A stretch of DNA of 64,000 bases, from assembly GCF_028728065.1 (NCBI RefSeq), contig NZ_CP117812.1, positions 930,001 through 994,000 on the forward strand. Reading direction: 5' to 3'. The stretch's first letter is position 1. Each line of letters starts with the position of its first letter. The stretch comes from Lentisphaera profundi. GTDB taxonomy: Bacteria > Verrucomicrobiota > Lentisphaeria > Lentisphaerales > Lentisphaeraceae. Positions 8,272 to 18,500 of the stretch are shown piece after piece. The position numbers and the translations under genes were made by a program. The notes under the pieces were generated by a model. That model had not been told where the DNA came from, ran no database searches, and saw only the letters and a list, made by a program, of their open reading frames with translations.

Positions 8272-9636
8272 TTAAGGAGCTTTGATTTCGAAGCTATCGA
8301 TGTAGTCGTTAGGTTTTTTTCCGTCATAGACTTTGCCATCGATGAAGATGTCTTCCGTGGTAGCGGGCTTATAGCCCGTTTCACCATCTGCAGGAATTTC
8401 ACTTTCTTCGATATTGCCTTCTTCTATGAGCAGCTTGGCGGCTTCCATATAGAGATTAGGTTTATAGATTTTTTCAGCAGTTTTTGTGTACCACTCGTCG
8501 CTTTGATCTTCTTTGAGTTGGCCCCAACGGCGCATTTGAGTTAAGAACCAAATACAATCTGAGTAGAAAGGGTAGGTAGCTTTGTAGCGAAAGAAGACGT
8601 TAAAATCAGGCATTTCTCTGCGATCACCACGTTCGTAAACAAATGTACCAGTCATAGAATTACGAAGAACTTTAGCTTCTGCACCTACGTAGTGAGATCT
8701 AGAGAGAATTTGTACAGCTTCTTCGCGGTTAGCTTCAGAAGCATCAAGCCATTTAGCTGCACGTATAAGTGCTTTGAGAACTGCGGTGTGAGTTTTTGGG
8801 TTTTTAGCGGCCCATTCTTCCGTTACACCAAAAACTTTTTCAGGGTTGTTTTTCCAGATTTCATAATTAGTGACAACTGGAACACCTAGTTGTTTACCAT
8901 CTTTATCAGCAAATACGGCCTTCTGATTCCAGGGTTCACCTACACAGTAGCCCATAATTGCACGACTATTAAGGTAAGAAGGCATAAGTGGAGGAGCGTT
9001 AGGAGATATAACGACTTCAGCATCGGTATGACCTTTAGAGTCAGATGCGGTATAGAAGCCTGGGTGAATACCCGCAGCAGCTAGCCAGTATCTCAGCTCA
9101 TAGTTATGAGTTGATACAGGGAAAACCATACCCATATTGAAAGGGCCATCCCAGTTTTCGAGTACTGGTTTCAGTGAATCTGCTTTGATAGGATGAATTG
9201 GTTTGCCATCGGCATCTTGAGGGATGTGTTCTTTCATTTGTTCCCAGACATCAGTTGCCATGGTGATAGCATTACCATTTAAATCCATACTGAATGCTGT
9301 TATTACATTGGCTTTTTGGCTGACGCCAACGGTGGCGCCAATAGGTTGACCTGCAAGCATGTGAGCGCCATCGAGTGCGCCTTTAATGACGTTATCCAGC
9401 AGTATAACCCAGTTTTTTTGAGCCGTTAGTTTTACATTGAGGCCTTCAGCTTCAAAAAAACCTTTTTCTTTAGCAATAACTAAAGAGGCACAATCAGTTA
9501 ATTTAATGAAGCCGAAATGGAGATTAGTTTTTTCTACATCGAGAGGGATGGTGTTTTCATCGACGCTTTCTGCCATGCTTGTAACAGTGCAAAAGAGGAA
9601 AAAGCTAAGGATAGCTTTTTTGATTTTTGTTTTCAT
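8272..9636 (-). CDS. NrtA-like nitrate/nitrite substrate-binding protein
   Basis: A 454-residue exported protein with an N-terminal signal peptide (Lys-rich start, hydrophobic core, cleavage near Ala22). The segment [20 protein letters not shown] and the following [16 protein letters not shown] are typical of NrtA/CmpA-type binding proteins, and the length matches NrtA rather than the shorter TauA or SsuA. A long Met-, Trp- and Pro-containing C-terminal half is retained. No lipobox is evident, so it is probably soluble and periplasmic. A good ribosome-binding site (AAGGAAC) precedes the ATG. It is the first gene of the transporter operon, so the promoter should lie within 9637-9916. NrtA and the bicarbonate-binding CmpA are close homologues, so bicarbonate cannot be fully excluded, but the neighbouring redox genes favour nitrate or nitrite. 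Confidence 0.85.
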   Translation of the reverse strand: MKTKIKKAILSFFLFCTVTSMAESVDENTIPLDVEKTNLHFGFIKLTDCASLVIAKEKGFFEAEGLNVKLTAQKNWVILLDNVIKGALDGAHMLAGQPIGATVGVSQKANVITAFSMDLNGNAITMATDVWEQMKEHIPQDADGKPIHPIKADSLKPVLENWDGPFNMGMVFPVSTHNYELRYWLAAAGIHPGFYTASDSKGHTDAEVVISPNAPPLMPSYLNSRAIMGYCVGEPWNQKAVFADKDGKQLGVPVVTNYEIWKNNPEKVFGVTEEWAAKNPKTHTAVLKALIRAAKWLDASEANREEAVQILSRSHYVGAEAKVLRNSMTGTFVYERGDRREMPDFNVFFRYKATYPFYSDCIWFLTQMRRWGQLKEDQSDEWYTKTAEKIYKPNLYMEAAKLLIEEGNIEESEIPADGETGYKPATTEDIFIDGKVYDGKKPNDYIDSFEIKAP

Positions 9637-9916
9637 AGTCTTTCGTTCCTTTTTACGTTTATGTAATATAAATCATATAATTTACTATTTTGTAAGTGAT
9701 TATAAAATATAAACCTATCTTTGAAATTCAAGTTAAGGACAGCTGTAAAGTAGTGTATTTTTTTATTGTGAGTATAAGAAGTTTATTATAAGTAGTTTAT
9801 GTATATTTTAGTCCTTATTAATCTCAATCTAAACTACACTTATTAAATCAAGTATAATTCTGTTACTATGAAGGTTTTATAAATATTGATGAGTCAAAAA
9901 CTTTCTTTTTGGGCAC
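9637..9916. other. AT-rich intergenic region upstream of the nrtA-like gene
   Basis: About 280 bases of very AT-rich sequence separate the importer operon from the pspF terminator. It must contain the operon promoter and any nitrogen-control site. I saw no convincing sigma-54 -24/-12 element, Ntr-type palindrome or RNA gene, only the ribosome-binding site next to the start. Confidence 0.5.
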
Positions 9917-9955
9917 AAAAAAACCTCATCTACTTTTCAGTAAATGAGGTTTTTT
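9917..9955. terminator. Bidirectional intrinsic terminator after pspF
   Basis: AAACCTCAT and ATGAGGTTT form the stem around a loop of about 14 bases. A-runs and T-runs flank it on both sides, so it can act in either direction. It lies 18 bases past the pspF stop and insulates pspF from the nitrate operon. Confidence 0.85.
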
Positions 9956-9972
9956 ATAGCTTTAACTTGATA

Positions 9973-10896
9973 CTAAGAATTATACTTCTGGTAGAAATGT
10001 CTGAACTGACTATAGGTCATTTGTAGCAGGCGAGCTGCTTCGCTTTGATTGCCTGAAGCGTCTTCGTAAGCTTTGAGAATCAATTTTCGTTTGAAATTAT
10101 CGACGCGATCGTCGAAACTGAGGCCAAAGCTATCGGCGCCAGAAATAATGGAGGGTAGTTCATGTTCTTCAATGAAGGGAGTATCACCAAAGAGATAGAG
10201 GCGTTCAACGATATTTTTTAGTTCTCGAATATTACCTGGCCAATAATAATCCATCATGACTTCTATTGTGCTAGCCCTGAATTTACGAGGCTGAAGTGAA
10301 GGCATTTCTTCGTGAAGTAGTTTTATAAAGTGGACGATCAAAGCTGGGATATCGTCTTTGCGTTGACGCAAAGCAGGAAGTTCAATTTCGGCAAAAGTGA
10401 GGCGATCATAGAGATCTCGGCGAAACAGTTTTTCTTCCATGAGTTCTTCTAAGTTTGCGTTGGTCGCAGAAATGAGGCGAACGTCAACCTTTATAGGTTT
10501 TGAACTGCCGACTCGTTCGAAAGTTTGGTATTCTACTGTACGTAGGATTTGTTCTTGGAAATTCATCGGCATAATTCCGATTTCATCCATGAATAAAGTT
10601 CCGCCATCGGCTTGTTCCATACGACCAATCCGAGTTTCGTTAGCACCAGTGAAAGCACCTTTTTCATGGCCGAACATTTCTGAAGCAATGAGCTTCTCTG
10701 TGAAAGCGGCACAATTAATGGTGACAAACTTTTCATTATCGCGTGAGCTAGATTCGTGAATGAACTTGGCCATTAGTTCTTTTCCTGTGCCACGTTCACC
10801 TCTGATGAGCAGTGGTCGAGGAACTCGAGCAAATTTTTCAGCTTTCGCTAAGACCGATTTCATGGCTTTTGATTGTGCTATACCTGCATACTTCAT
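9973..10896 (-). CDS. pspF: PspF-like sigma-54 enhancer-binding activator
   Basis: A 307-residue sigma-54 activator with no N-terminal receiver or sensor domain, the layout of PspF. The AAA+ core starts at once: Walker A GERGTGKE near residue 32, the sigma-54 contact loop GAFTGA, GGTLFMDEIG as Walker B, and an arginine-finger region. A Fis-type helix-turn-helix closes the protein (GNQSEAARLLQMTYSQFRHF). In enterobacteria PspA binds PspF and silences it until envelope stress. It is encoded divergently from pspA with a sigma-54-like promoter between them, the classic arrangement. GGGAG precedes the ATG. Confidence 0.9.
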   Translation of the reverse strand: MKYAGIAQSKAMKSVLAKAEKFARVPRPLLIRGERGTGKELMAKFIHESSSRDNEKFVTINCAAFTEKLIASEMFGHEKGAFTGANETRIGRMEQADGGTLFMDEIGIMPMNFQEQILRTVEYQTFERVGSSKPIKVDVRLISATNANLEELMEEKLFRRDLYDRLTFAEIELPALRQRKDDIPALIVHFIKLLHEEMPSLQPRKFRASTIEVMMDYYWPGNIRELKNIVERLYLFGDTPFIEEHELPSIISGADSFGLSFDDRVDNFKRKLILKAYEDASGNQSEAARLLQMTYSQFRHFYQKYNS

Positions 10897-11092
10897 GACT
10901 GACTCCCTAAATAATTCCCTTTATATATAGAAAGATTTTCCAGCTCTGTCAAGGATATGAGGTTTTTCATTAAGTGATATGTTGAAAAACCTCAAGTTTT
11001 TGAGGGTAAGGAGGATAGATGATAGGTCGTCGGATCATTGTGTTAGCCTTAAGTGTTTTATTTATAGTTACTTATGCATTTTAGTGTGTTTT

Positions 11093-11109
11093 TTGGCACG
11101 CATTTCGTT
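11093..11109 (+). promoter_or_regulatory. Sigma-54-like promoter of pspA
   Basis: TTGGCACG (the -24 element) is followed by four bases and then TCGTT, against the consensus TTGGCACG-N4-TTGCA. The -24 half is perfect; the -12 half keeps the first T and the G. It would start transcription near 11120, about 30 bases before the pspA ATG. The divergent PspF gene supports it. Confidence 0.6.
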
Positions 11110-11151
11110 TATGTTCTTAGCATCGAAACAATAAATAAACGAGGAATAAAA

Positions 11152-11853
11152 ATGAATATCTTCAAAAGAATAAGCAACATCATGAGTAGTAAAATTGACG
11201 ACCTCATTGCGGGCTATGAAGATCCTGAAGTGGCACTTGACGCTCTTATTCAGGAGATGGAAAAGGGGATTGCTGAACTGAGAACGAATGCGGCGAGTTG
11301 CATTAGTCAAAAAAAGATGACTGAGAAAAAATTAGCTACGGCTGAAGCAGAAGTAAGCAAGTGGCAAAAAAATGCTATTGCAGCACTAGAAAAAAGTAAT
11401 GAAGATTTGGCGCGCAAAGCTCTAGAACGTAAAAAAAATTCAGAAGAAGAGCGCTTGGCTTTAAGTAGTCAACTGACGGAAGAATCAGCATTAGTAGCTA
11501 AAATCAAAACTCAACTTCACCAAGTTGAAGACAAAATCCAAGAGGCACGTCAAAAACGTGATACGCTAGTTATCAAAAAACGTGCGGCGGATGCTCGTAA
11601 AAAAATGGCTGAGACTTCTCAGGCCTTGGATACAGGTATTAGTTCTAGTACGGATTCAGTCCTTAATGGCTTTGCGGATTTCAACAAGTATGAAGAGAAA
11701 ATTGAACGTGATGTGGCGATGTCAGAAGCGATGATGGAACTCAGTAAAGTTTCGGTGGATGATCTCGAAGAGCAGTTCAAAGAATTGCAGTCGGATGACG
11801 CGATAAGTGCCGAACTCGAAGCTCTAAAAGCTCAGCTTAAGAAAAAGAAGTAG
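11152..11853 (+). CDS. pspA: PspA/IM30 family envelope-stress protein
   Basis: The ATG at 11152 is chosen because it follows a GAGGAATAA ribosome-binding site and yields the canonical PspA beginning MNIFKRISNIMSSKIDDLI; the frame is open 26 codons further upstream, across the promoter. The 233 residues are almost wholly charged coiled coil after the N-terminal amphipathic helix. The motif DDLIAGYEDPEVALDALIQEM, which contains the usual EDP, matches the family. PspA coats stressed cytoplasmic membrane as an ESCRT-III-like polymer and inhibits PspF. It heads the plus-strand array of membrane-maintenance genes. Confidence 0.92.
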   Translation: MNIFKRISNIMSSKIDDLIAGYEDPEVALDALIQEMEKGIAELRTNAASCISQKKMTEKKLATAEAEVSKWQKNAIAALEKSNEDLARKALERKKNSEEERLALSSQLTEESALVAKIKTQLHQVEDKIQEARQKRDTLVIKKRAADARKKMAETSQALDTGISSSTDSVLNGFADFNKYEEKIERDVAMSEAMMELSKVSVDDLEEQFKELQSDDAISAELEALKAQLKKKK

Positions 11854-11871
11854 GAAAGGGGAAGAAGGGGT

Positions 11872-11957
11872 CCACAGATTTCTCAGATTCGCACAGAACT
11901 GAGGATGAAGTGGGTATACGGAAAAAGGAGAGGACGGGTCCACAGATTTCTCAGATT
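11872..11957 (+). repeat. Two direct copies of an 18-bp repeat upstream of the GxxExxY gene
   Basis: CCACAGATTTCTCAGATT occurs at 11872-11889 and 11940-11957, and each copy is followed by a similar GCACAGA.. stretch and a related tail. A third, inverted copy lies at 12381-12398, just past the GxxExxY gene. The gene is therefore bracketed by the same sequence, suggesting a repeat-gene unit that moves or recombines together. Confidence 0.85.
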
Positions 11958-12002
11958 AGCACAGATTTGAGAATGTAGTGGTGGTAATAAAAGGGGAGTA
12001 GG

Positions 12003-12379
12003 ATGAATTATTCAGAACAAGATGATCCACTAACTTATCAAGTTATTGGAGCCGCATACAAAGTCCACGGTGAATTAGGTCATGGTTTTTTAGAGGCGGT
12101 ATATCAAGATGCTTTGGAGCTTGAATTTTCAAAACAATTGATGCCTTACCAAAGAGAAGTGAAACTAGATATTTATTATAGTGGAGAGAAACTTAAGTCT
12201 TTTTATAGAGCAGATTTATATGTTTTGATAAAGTATTAGTAGAGTTGAAAGCGCTGACGAAATTAAGTGGTGCAGAAGAATCACAAGTCCTAAACTATTT
12301 AAAAGCGACAGGTCTTAAAAAAGCTTTGCTGATAAATTTCGGCTCAAGTTCAATACAAATAAAACGTTTTATTCTGTGA
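12003..12379 (+). pseudogene. GxxExxY family protein, frameshifted
   Basis: The first 78 codons run to a stop at 12239 and contain the family motif GFLEAVY. Homology continues in another frame: after about 12217, adding one T to the short T-run in GATTTATATG restores FICFDKVLVELKAL and continues through LTKLSGAEESQVLNYLKATG to a stop at 12377-12379. The complete product would be about 125 residues, the normal family length. GxxExxY proteins are small PD-(D/E)XK-like proteins of unproven function. The start has a strong GGGGAG ribosome-binding site. Either the gene has recently decayed or a base was lost in sequencing. It interrupts the psp-like array and carries its own flanking repeats. Confidence 0.8.
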
Positions 12380-12380
12380 T

Positions 12381-12398
12381 AATCTGAGAAATCTGTGG
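12381..12398 (-). repeat. Inverted copy of the 18-bp GxxExxY-flanking repeat
   Basis: The minus strand reads CCACAGATTTCTCAGATT, identical to the copies at 11872 and 11940. It starts two bases after the restored stop of the GxxExxY gene, so the unit ends in inverted orientation. Confidence 0.85.
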
Positions 12399-12422
12399 AT
12401 GAAAAATTAAAGGAAAGGAAAT

Positions 12423-12515
12423 ATGAAGGGTTTTTTGTATGAGGGACAAAAGCAGCAAACTTTAGCAAAATTGGTCGTGCACCAAGGGAAAATAGCAGGT
12501 TTTTGGCTGCAGTGA
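12423..12515 (+). CDS. Possible 30-residue small protein
   Basis: An ATG behind AAAGGAAAGGAA opens a 30-codon frame (MKGFLYEGQKQQTLAKLVVH and ten more residues) ending at TGA. No family was recognised and there is no membrane segment or signal. The good ribosome-binding site is the only support; it could equally be the remnant of a longer gene whose later part lies in another frame before 12600. Confidence 0.25.
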   Translation: MKGFLYEGQKQQTLAKLVVHQGKIAGFWLQ

Positions 12516-12602
12516 GGGCAATCTTAAATAAAGTTCAAAAGCTCAGTGTTGATTTAGGTTTAGAACAAGTCATATTTAACAATTATTTATTAGGAGTGAG
12601 TG

Positions 12603-13244
12603 ATGTCAGAAATTTTAGATTATGCGATGCGTCTGCATATATTCCCCTTTACGGCTTTATTGGTGCTGATGATACTTTTTTGGCTAAGTGTGATCATTGG
12701 TGCGGCGGATGTCACGCTCTTTGATTTTGATCTGGATGTGGACGTCGATGCGGATGTGGGTTTAGATGGTGACCTAAATGCCGACTCTCAGCCGGGCTTC
12801 TTTCGATCCATAGCCGATTTTCTGAACTTGGCAGAAGTGCCCTTTATGGTGATAGTCACTTTCTTTGTCTTGTTTTCTTGGGCAGGATTAGTGTATGTGG
12901 AATCGCTGGTGAATAGTTCAGGTGGTTCTTTTATACAATGGATAAGTTATTTGCCGATACTTTTTGGAGCTTTGATTGTGTCAAAGTATTTATCATCACC
13001 TTTTGGTAAGATTGTAAAGGTTTTGAATAATAACCCAGAAGATCAAGATAAAGCAGTGGGCAACATGGGAGTACTCTTACAAAATACAGATGAAGAACAT
13101 GGCCGAGCGAGTATCGAAACAAAATCGGCGCCAATTGAAATACTTTGTTATACGGAGAATGAACAAATAAATAAAGGAGAGAGGATTTTAGTATTAAGCT
13201 GGAATGAGGGAAGGCGAAAATATTTAGTTACAAAATATTCATAA
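12603..13244 (+). CDS. YqiJ-like membrane protein with C-terminal OB-fold
   Basis: A 213-residue membrane protein; ATG 12603 is preferred to the GTG three bases upstream because of the spacing to AGGAG. A first membrane helix (about residues 14-36) is followed by an acidic run of alternating Asp (FDLDVDVDADVGLDGDLNAD). Two more helices come at about 78-98 and 107-125, and then a C-terminal beta-rich region that resembles the OB-fold of YqiJ/NfeD-like proteins. These proteins are encoded next to flotillins and thought to anchor or organise them in the membrane. The flotillin gene follows 39 bp downstream. Confidence 0.75.
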   Translation: MSEILDYAMRLHIFPFTALLVLMILFWLSVIIGAADVTLFDFDLDVDVDADVGLDGDLNADSQPGFFRSIADFLNLAEVPFMVIVTFFVLFSWAGLVYVESLVNSSGGSFIQWISYLPILFGALIVSKYLSSPFGKIVKVLNNNPEDQDKAVGNMGVLLQNTDEEHGRASIETKSAPIEILCYTENEQINKGERILVLSWNEGRRKYLVTKYS

Positions 13245-13283
13245 GATTAATTTATTAAAGTAAAAACAAAATAGGAGTGATTA

Positions 13284-15383
13284 ATGGAATCATTATTAAA
13301 TGTGTTTGTTGCCGCCGGCAACATTGTGGGTCTCATAGTTGTAGGTGTTATATTATTATTATTGGTAGGCTTCTTTTTTATGCTTGCCAGTTGGTTCAAA
13401 AAGGTTCCTCAAGGTAAGGCAATTATTCGTACGGGTTTAGGGAAGACAAAAGTTTCTTTCACAGGGATATATATTGTTCCCGTTGCTCATAGACTTGAGT
13501 TAATGGATATAGCCGTAAAAAAAATCGAAATTAATCGCCGTGCTTCAGATGGGCTGATTTGCAAAGATAACATGCGTGCCGATATCTCTGTAGTTTTCTT
13601 TGTACGAGTTAATAAAACTGAGCATGATGTACTTTCTGTTGCAAGTATGATTGGTGTAGATCGTGCTTCAGATCAAGAGGCTTTAGTGGATCTCTTTGAT
13701 GCCAAATTCTCGGAAGCTTTAAAGACTGCGGGTAAGATGTTTGAATTTGAAGATCTTTATACTCAACGTCAAGAATTCAAAGATGAAATCATAAAAATCA
13801 TTGGTACGGACCTCAATGGTTACAGTCTTGAAGATGCCGCGATTGATTACCTCGAACAAACACCGAAAGAAAGATTGAGTGCCGATAATATTCTCGACGT
13901 TGTCGGTCTTGAAAAGATTGCGACCATTACACGTGAGAGAAAGGTAAAAATTAATGAGCAAGAGCGTGAAGAAGAAAAAGCGATTACGCGTCAAAATGTA
14001 GATGCACGTGAAAAAATTCTCGATATGGAGAAAGAATTAGCCGAAGCCGAAGAGAAGCAGAAATTGGAGATTGCCAATATTGAAGCTCGTACTACAGCCG
14101 AAGCGGAAGTCGTCTCTCAGCAAGAATTAAAACGTTCGGAAGAAGCGCGTATTCGCACCGAAGAAGATGTGAAAGTTGCGGAAGAAAACAAAGATCGTCA
14201 GATCATTGTGGCACAGAAAAATAAAGAACGTACTGAAGCAGTTGAGCAAGAGCGTGTGATACGTGATCGTGATTTGGAAGCTACTGATCGTGAGCGTGTG
14301 GTGACTTTAGCGGAAATCGCAAAAGAAAAAGCAGTAGAAGTAGAGAAGAAAAATATCCAGGAAGTTATTCGCGAGCGTGTGACAGTTGAACGTGGCGTTG
14401 TGGAAGAAGAAGAGAAAATTAAAGATACCAAAGAGTTTGCAGAAGCTGAACGTCACAAAGGCGTGGAAATTACTAAGGCCGAAGAAGAAGGTCAAAGTAC
14501 CATGATTCGTGAAGAAAAAGTGGCGACTGCACATAAAAGAGCCGCAGAAATTAAAGCTGAAGAAGAACTCATTGTAGAAGTTAAAGGTGCAGAGGCTCGC
14601 AAGAAGTCTGCAGAACTTTGGGCTGAACAAGAAGTTATTGAAGCTGAGGCGCGTTTTGAAGCAAGTACGAAAGATGCTGAAGCTAAGAAGAGATTAGCCG
14701 AGGGTGTGACCGCAGAAGAAGCTGCCTCCGGTTTAGCTGAAGCTAATGTAAAAACAGCAATGGCGGATGCTATTGAAAAAGAAGGTACTGCTGAAGCAAC
14801 AGTCATTGGCCTCAAAGGCACAGAAGAAGCGAAAGCAACCGGTGCGATGTACACTGTAGAAGCGGAAGGTACTCATGCCAAAGCTGAAGCAATGAAAGCA
14901 CTTGATGGCGTTGGTAAAGAACACGAAGAATTCAAACTCAGACTCAATAAAGAGAAAGAAGTTGAACTCGCAGGAATCCAAATCCAAGCAGATATTGCAG
15001 CAGCTCAAGCAAGTGTGCTTAAATCAGGTCTTGAAAATAGTAAGATCGAGATTGTTGGTGGCGATAGTATGTTCTTTGATAGCATGCTCAAATCTATTAC
15101 AACGGCACGTCAAACTGACCAGCTTATTAATAAATCAGAAGTTCTCACTGATGTTAAAGAAACTTTCTTTAATGATGATAAGAGCTTCAAAGAAAATCTC
15201 GCAGGTTTTGTTGACAAATTTGGCGTGAGCTCAGAAGATTTAAGAAATCTTTCAGCAACTGCGCTTTTGACGAAGCTTTCTGCTCAGGCATCTGGCGGAG
15301 ATAAAGGTTTACTTGATGGTCTCCTCAGTAAAGTAGAAGCGCTTGGAATGGGTTCTCAAAATGCTGGTAAATTCCTTAAATAA
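13284..15383 (+). CDS. YqiK-like flotillin (SPFH/Band-7)
   Basis: A 699-residue flotillin. There is one N-terminal membrane helix (about residues 12-36), an SPFH domain up to about 200, then more than 300 residues of heptad-rich coiled coil with many repeats of AEA, EEE and ARKK type, and a C-terminal region with Ala/Gly-rich and helical parts. E. coli YqiK is about 550 residues, so the coiled coil here is longer. Flotillins form cage-like oligomers that scaffold membrane microdomains. The gene order PspA, YqiJ-like, flotillin, AAA+ ATPase suggests one envelope-maintenance complex. AGGAG precedes the ATG. Confidence 0.88.
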   Translation: MESLLNVFVAAGNIVGLIVVGVILLLLVGFFFMLASWFKKVPQGKAIIRTGLGKTKVSFTGIYIVPVAHRLELMDIAVKKIEINRRASDGLICKDNMRADISVVFFVRVNKTEHDVLSVASMIGVDRASDQEALVDLFDAKFSEALKTAGKMFEFEDLYTQRQEFKDEIIKIIGTDLNGYSLEDAAIDYLEQTPKERLSADNILDVVGLEKIATITRERKVKINEQEREEEKAITRQNVDAREKILDMEKELAEAEEKQKLEIANIEARTTAEAEVVSQQELKRSEEARIRTEEDVKVAEENKDRQIIVAQKNKERTEAVEQERVIRDRDLEATDRERVVTLAEIAKEKAVEVEKKNIQEVIRERVTVERGVVEEEEKIKDTKEFAEAERHKGVEITKAEEEGQSTMIREEKVATAHKRAAEIKAEEELIVEVKGAEARKKSAELWAEQEVIEAEARFEASTKDAEAKKRLAEGVTAEEAASGLAEANVKTAMADAIEKEGTAEATVIGLKGTEEAKATGAMYTVEAEGTHAKAEAMKALDGVGKEHEEFKLRLNKEKEVELAGIQIQADIAAAQASVLKSGLENSKIEIVGGDSMFFDSMLKSITTARQTDQLINKSEVLTDVKETFFNDDKSFKENLAGFVDKFGVSSEDLRNLSATALLTKLSAQASGGDKGLLDGLLSKVEALGMGSQNAGKFLK

Positions 15384-15397
15384 AAATGATTCTCGGA

Positions 15398-15421
15398 GAA
15401 GAAGTTAATCGACTTCTTCTT
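15398..15421 (+). promoter_or_regulatory. Hairpin between flotillin and ATPase genes
   Basis: GAAGAAGT and ACTTCTTC pair around a 7-8-base loop just after the flotillin stop. No T-run follows, so it is more likely a processing or partial attenuation structure than a strong terminator. Confidence 0.35.
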
Positions 15422-15546
15422 CGGATTTACTTAAGCTATCCATTTTCTATGTCTCACTCAGTTTAGAGTCATTCATGAGAGGTGTCGATAGTAGATGGAT
15501 AGAATAAGTTTTTAGATATTTAGGGATCAATTAGAGAGGAGAGTTT

Positions 15547-18500
15547 ATGTCAGAAGAAGATAATAAGGATCAGTTGGGAGGTGGAACCTACGAGCTTTTG
15601 AAGGGTCGTATCGATGCTCAAGTGAAAGAGCTCCAGAGTCGCATGGAGGGACTCAATGGCCAGCGTAAAGAAGTTTTTGGTTCGATAGCTACATCCTTAA
15701 TTGGTAGTGATAAAGTAACAACGCAAAACAATTGTATCGCACAGGATTTTATCACTGTGGGGCAAACTTTCATTTTCGGGTACAATGTTACGCTAGGGCT
15801 CAAAAGTCAGACTGGACTGGAAGATGTATTTGCGATTTATAATTATGCAGAAGGGCGTTTTCACGCGCAGGATCTTAGCTTTATCCAGGATGAAGAATTT
15901 ATAGCCAAGTTTAACGACCTCTATAAATATTATAAGAAAGCCCAGTTTGTTCGTTTCTCAGCTAGAGGTCATACACTTTATATGGTCTTTAGGATTGGAG
16001 ATGCCATTGATGACCTCAAAGTCTTCAAGTGGACAATGAATGAAGGTCAAATTTCCTATGTAGATGACCGTAGTGTTCATGAATATAGTTACCCGGCACA
16101 ACACGAATTCGAATGGAATCGAGCCACGCGTGATATGCATGTGGAAGGTGAGCACCCCCATATCTCTATTGATGATCGCGTCTTTGTGGAAACAGTCGGT
16201 GGTGACTTAACGATCAAGGTAGAAAATAATACTGGTGATGGAAGCGGCATTTATGAAGAAGATGTAGAAAACAAAGACCAAACCCTTGATGATGGAGATA
16301 TTTCCTATTCAATTTTAGATAATCTAATTCTCTTGAAAATCCGTCCTTACCAAGAAAAAGAAGATCGTTATATTGTCTACAATGACAAACTCAAAGAAGC
16401 CGTACGAATTGACCGCATTAAAAACTCTTGTGTACTCTTGCCAGAAGGTCACGGGATCATATTTTCTAATGGATATTATTTACAGAATGGTGAATATAAA
16501 CTTTTTGACCTAGATGTAAGTAATCTTAAGTTTGATCGCAAGCAGGCATCTCCCAATGGTGAAGACATGCTCTATGTTTTCTATAATCGTGAACAGGGGA
16601 TTTATGTACTGCAGTTTTATAATTTAATTGATCAAAAAGTATCAACACCGATTATTTGTCATGGTTTCTCCATGTTTCCAGATGGTAAAATGATCTACTT
16701 TAAAGCGGAAGATGAACCACGTAAGCACCATACAATTCAGGTATGGCAAACTCCTTTTACTGCAGCAGATTTCATTGCTGAGGTAAGTGATGAACAAGCA
16801 CAGAGTCAGATTTATAAGATCGGTAATAAAGAAGTCGTGAGTTGCATGGCCGAGTGTCAGGAAGTGATTAACTTACTTTCGCGTGGTGAGAGCTATTCGG
16901 ATCTCTATGTCGACGTAGTGAAAAAATCGACTGATATTCTCGATGGTTATTTTTGGTTAAAAGAAGAGGGCGTTGGTCAACTTTCTGAGCCTCTAGATGG
17001 TATTCGAATTGCTTCAACTACGGCAATAGACGAATACGAAAAAGTGAAACGTCTGCGCAAAGAAACGGCTAAAGTAAGCAAAGAAGTTGCTGCAGAAGCG
17101 GAAGAACTCTTTCGTCAAATCCCCTACACCTCTTTTGATCATATCGACAAATTTGTCGCTAAACTCAGTGAGCTACGTCAGTTGCGTTCACATATCATAG
17201 AACTTAAAGATCGCCCCTATGCAGATATTGAATTTTGTGAGAAAATAGAACAAGAGATCATTGAGACTTCTGATAAAATTTCAGGGCGTTGCATTGATTT
17301 CCTTGCAGATGAAAAGTCACTCAATCCTTATCGTGAGCAAATTGAAGCTCACGAGGCGCAACTTGAGGTCTTCACAAAAGTAATGGAAGGCCGTGAGCTT
17401 CAAGAAAAGCTTGTTGAAACATCGAGTCAGTTAGAGATGTTGATTGAAACAGTATCGAACCTCAAGATTGATGATCCCACGCGTACAACGCTGGTCATTG
17501 ACTCAATTTCTAGTGTCTTTACGATTCTTAATCAAACCAAGGGCAAGCTAAAAAATCGTATCAAAGATTTGATGTCAGTAGAAGGCAAAGCAGAATTTAA
17601 TGCCCAGCTCAAGTTACTTAATCAGGGTGTGGTAAATTACCTTGATGTAGCGAATGAACCCGACTTAGTAGAAGAATACCTAACAAAAGCGATGGTTCAG
17701 CTCGAAGAGCTCGAGAGTCATTTTTCCGAATTTGATGAGTTTATTGTAGTACTTGCGGAAAAACGAGATGAGGTTCAGAATGCTTTTGAACAGCGTCGAA
17801 TCTTTCTGACAGAAGAGCGCTCACGTAAAGCAGAAGCCTACATGGCTGCTGCTGACCGTATCCTGAAATCTATTGGCAATCGCATTAAAAACTTTAAAGA
17901 AGTGAAAGAAATTTCTTCTTATTTTGCCGCCGATATGATGGTGGATAAACTTCGTGACTTAGTGAATAAATTACGTGATGCGGGCGATTCCGTTCGTGCA
18001 GATGATCTTGAGAGTCGCCTCAAGAGCATGAGAGAAGAGGCTATTCGTCAGCTCAAAGATAAGAATGAACTCTACGTAGAAGGTGAAGATGCGGTACGTT
18101 TTGGTAAGCATGTTTTCTCGGTGAATAAGCAGGAGCTCAAGCTGACAATGGTTTCTCGTGAAGGAGATTTTTATTACCACTTGACGGGGACACGCTTTTT
18201 TGAAAAGGTGGAGTCCGATGAATTAGAACAGACTCGTGAAGTTTGGGCAATGCAAAGTGTTTCGGAAAATACTGAAGTTTACCGAGCGGAGTACTTGGTG
18301 AAATCCATTATTGATAGCTTAGACGAAAAGCAACTTGGCGAACTCCTTGCCATGACGCAAGAAGACTTGCTAGAATACATCCGTCAGTTTATGGCTCCTC
18401 GCTATGAGGATAATTATACCAAGGGTATTCACGATCACGATGCTTCCTTAATTCTCAGTCAGGTTTTACTACTGATGCGCGATATGGATTTGCTGAACTT

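Noticed and set aside
9637-9916. Sigma-54 promoter for the nitrate importer
   Set aside because: No GG-N10-GC element with reasonable flanks was found, despite the neighbouring sigma-54 activator, which belongs with pspA.
14198-15008. Several antisense open frames inside the flotillin gene
   Set aside because: They result from the repetitive Glu/Ala/Lys coding of the coiled coil.
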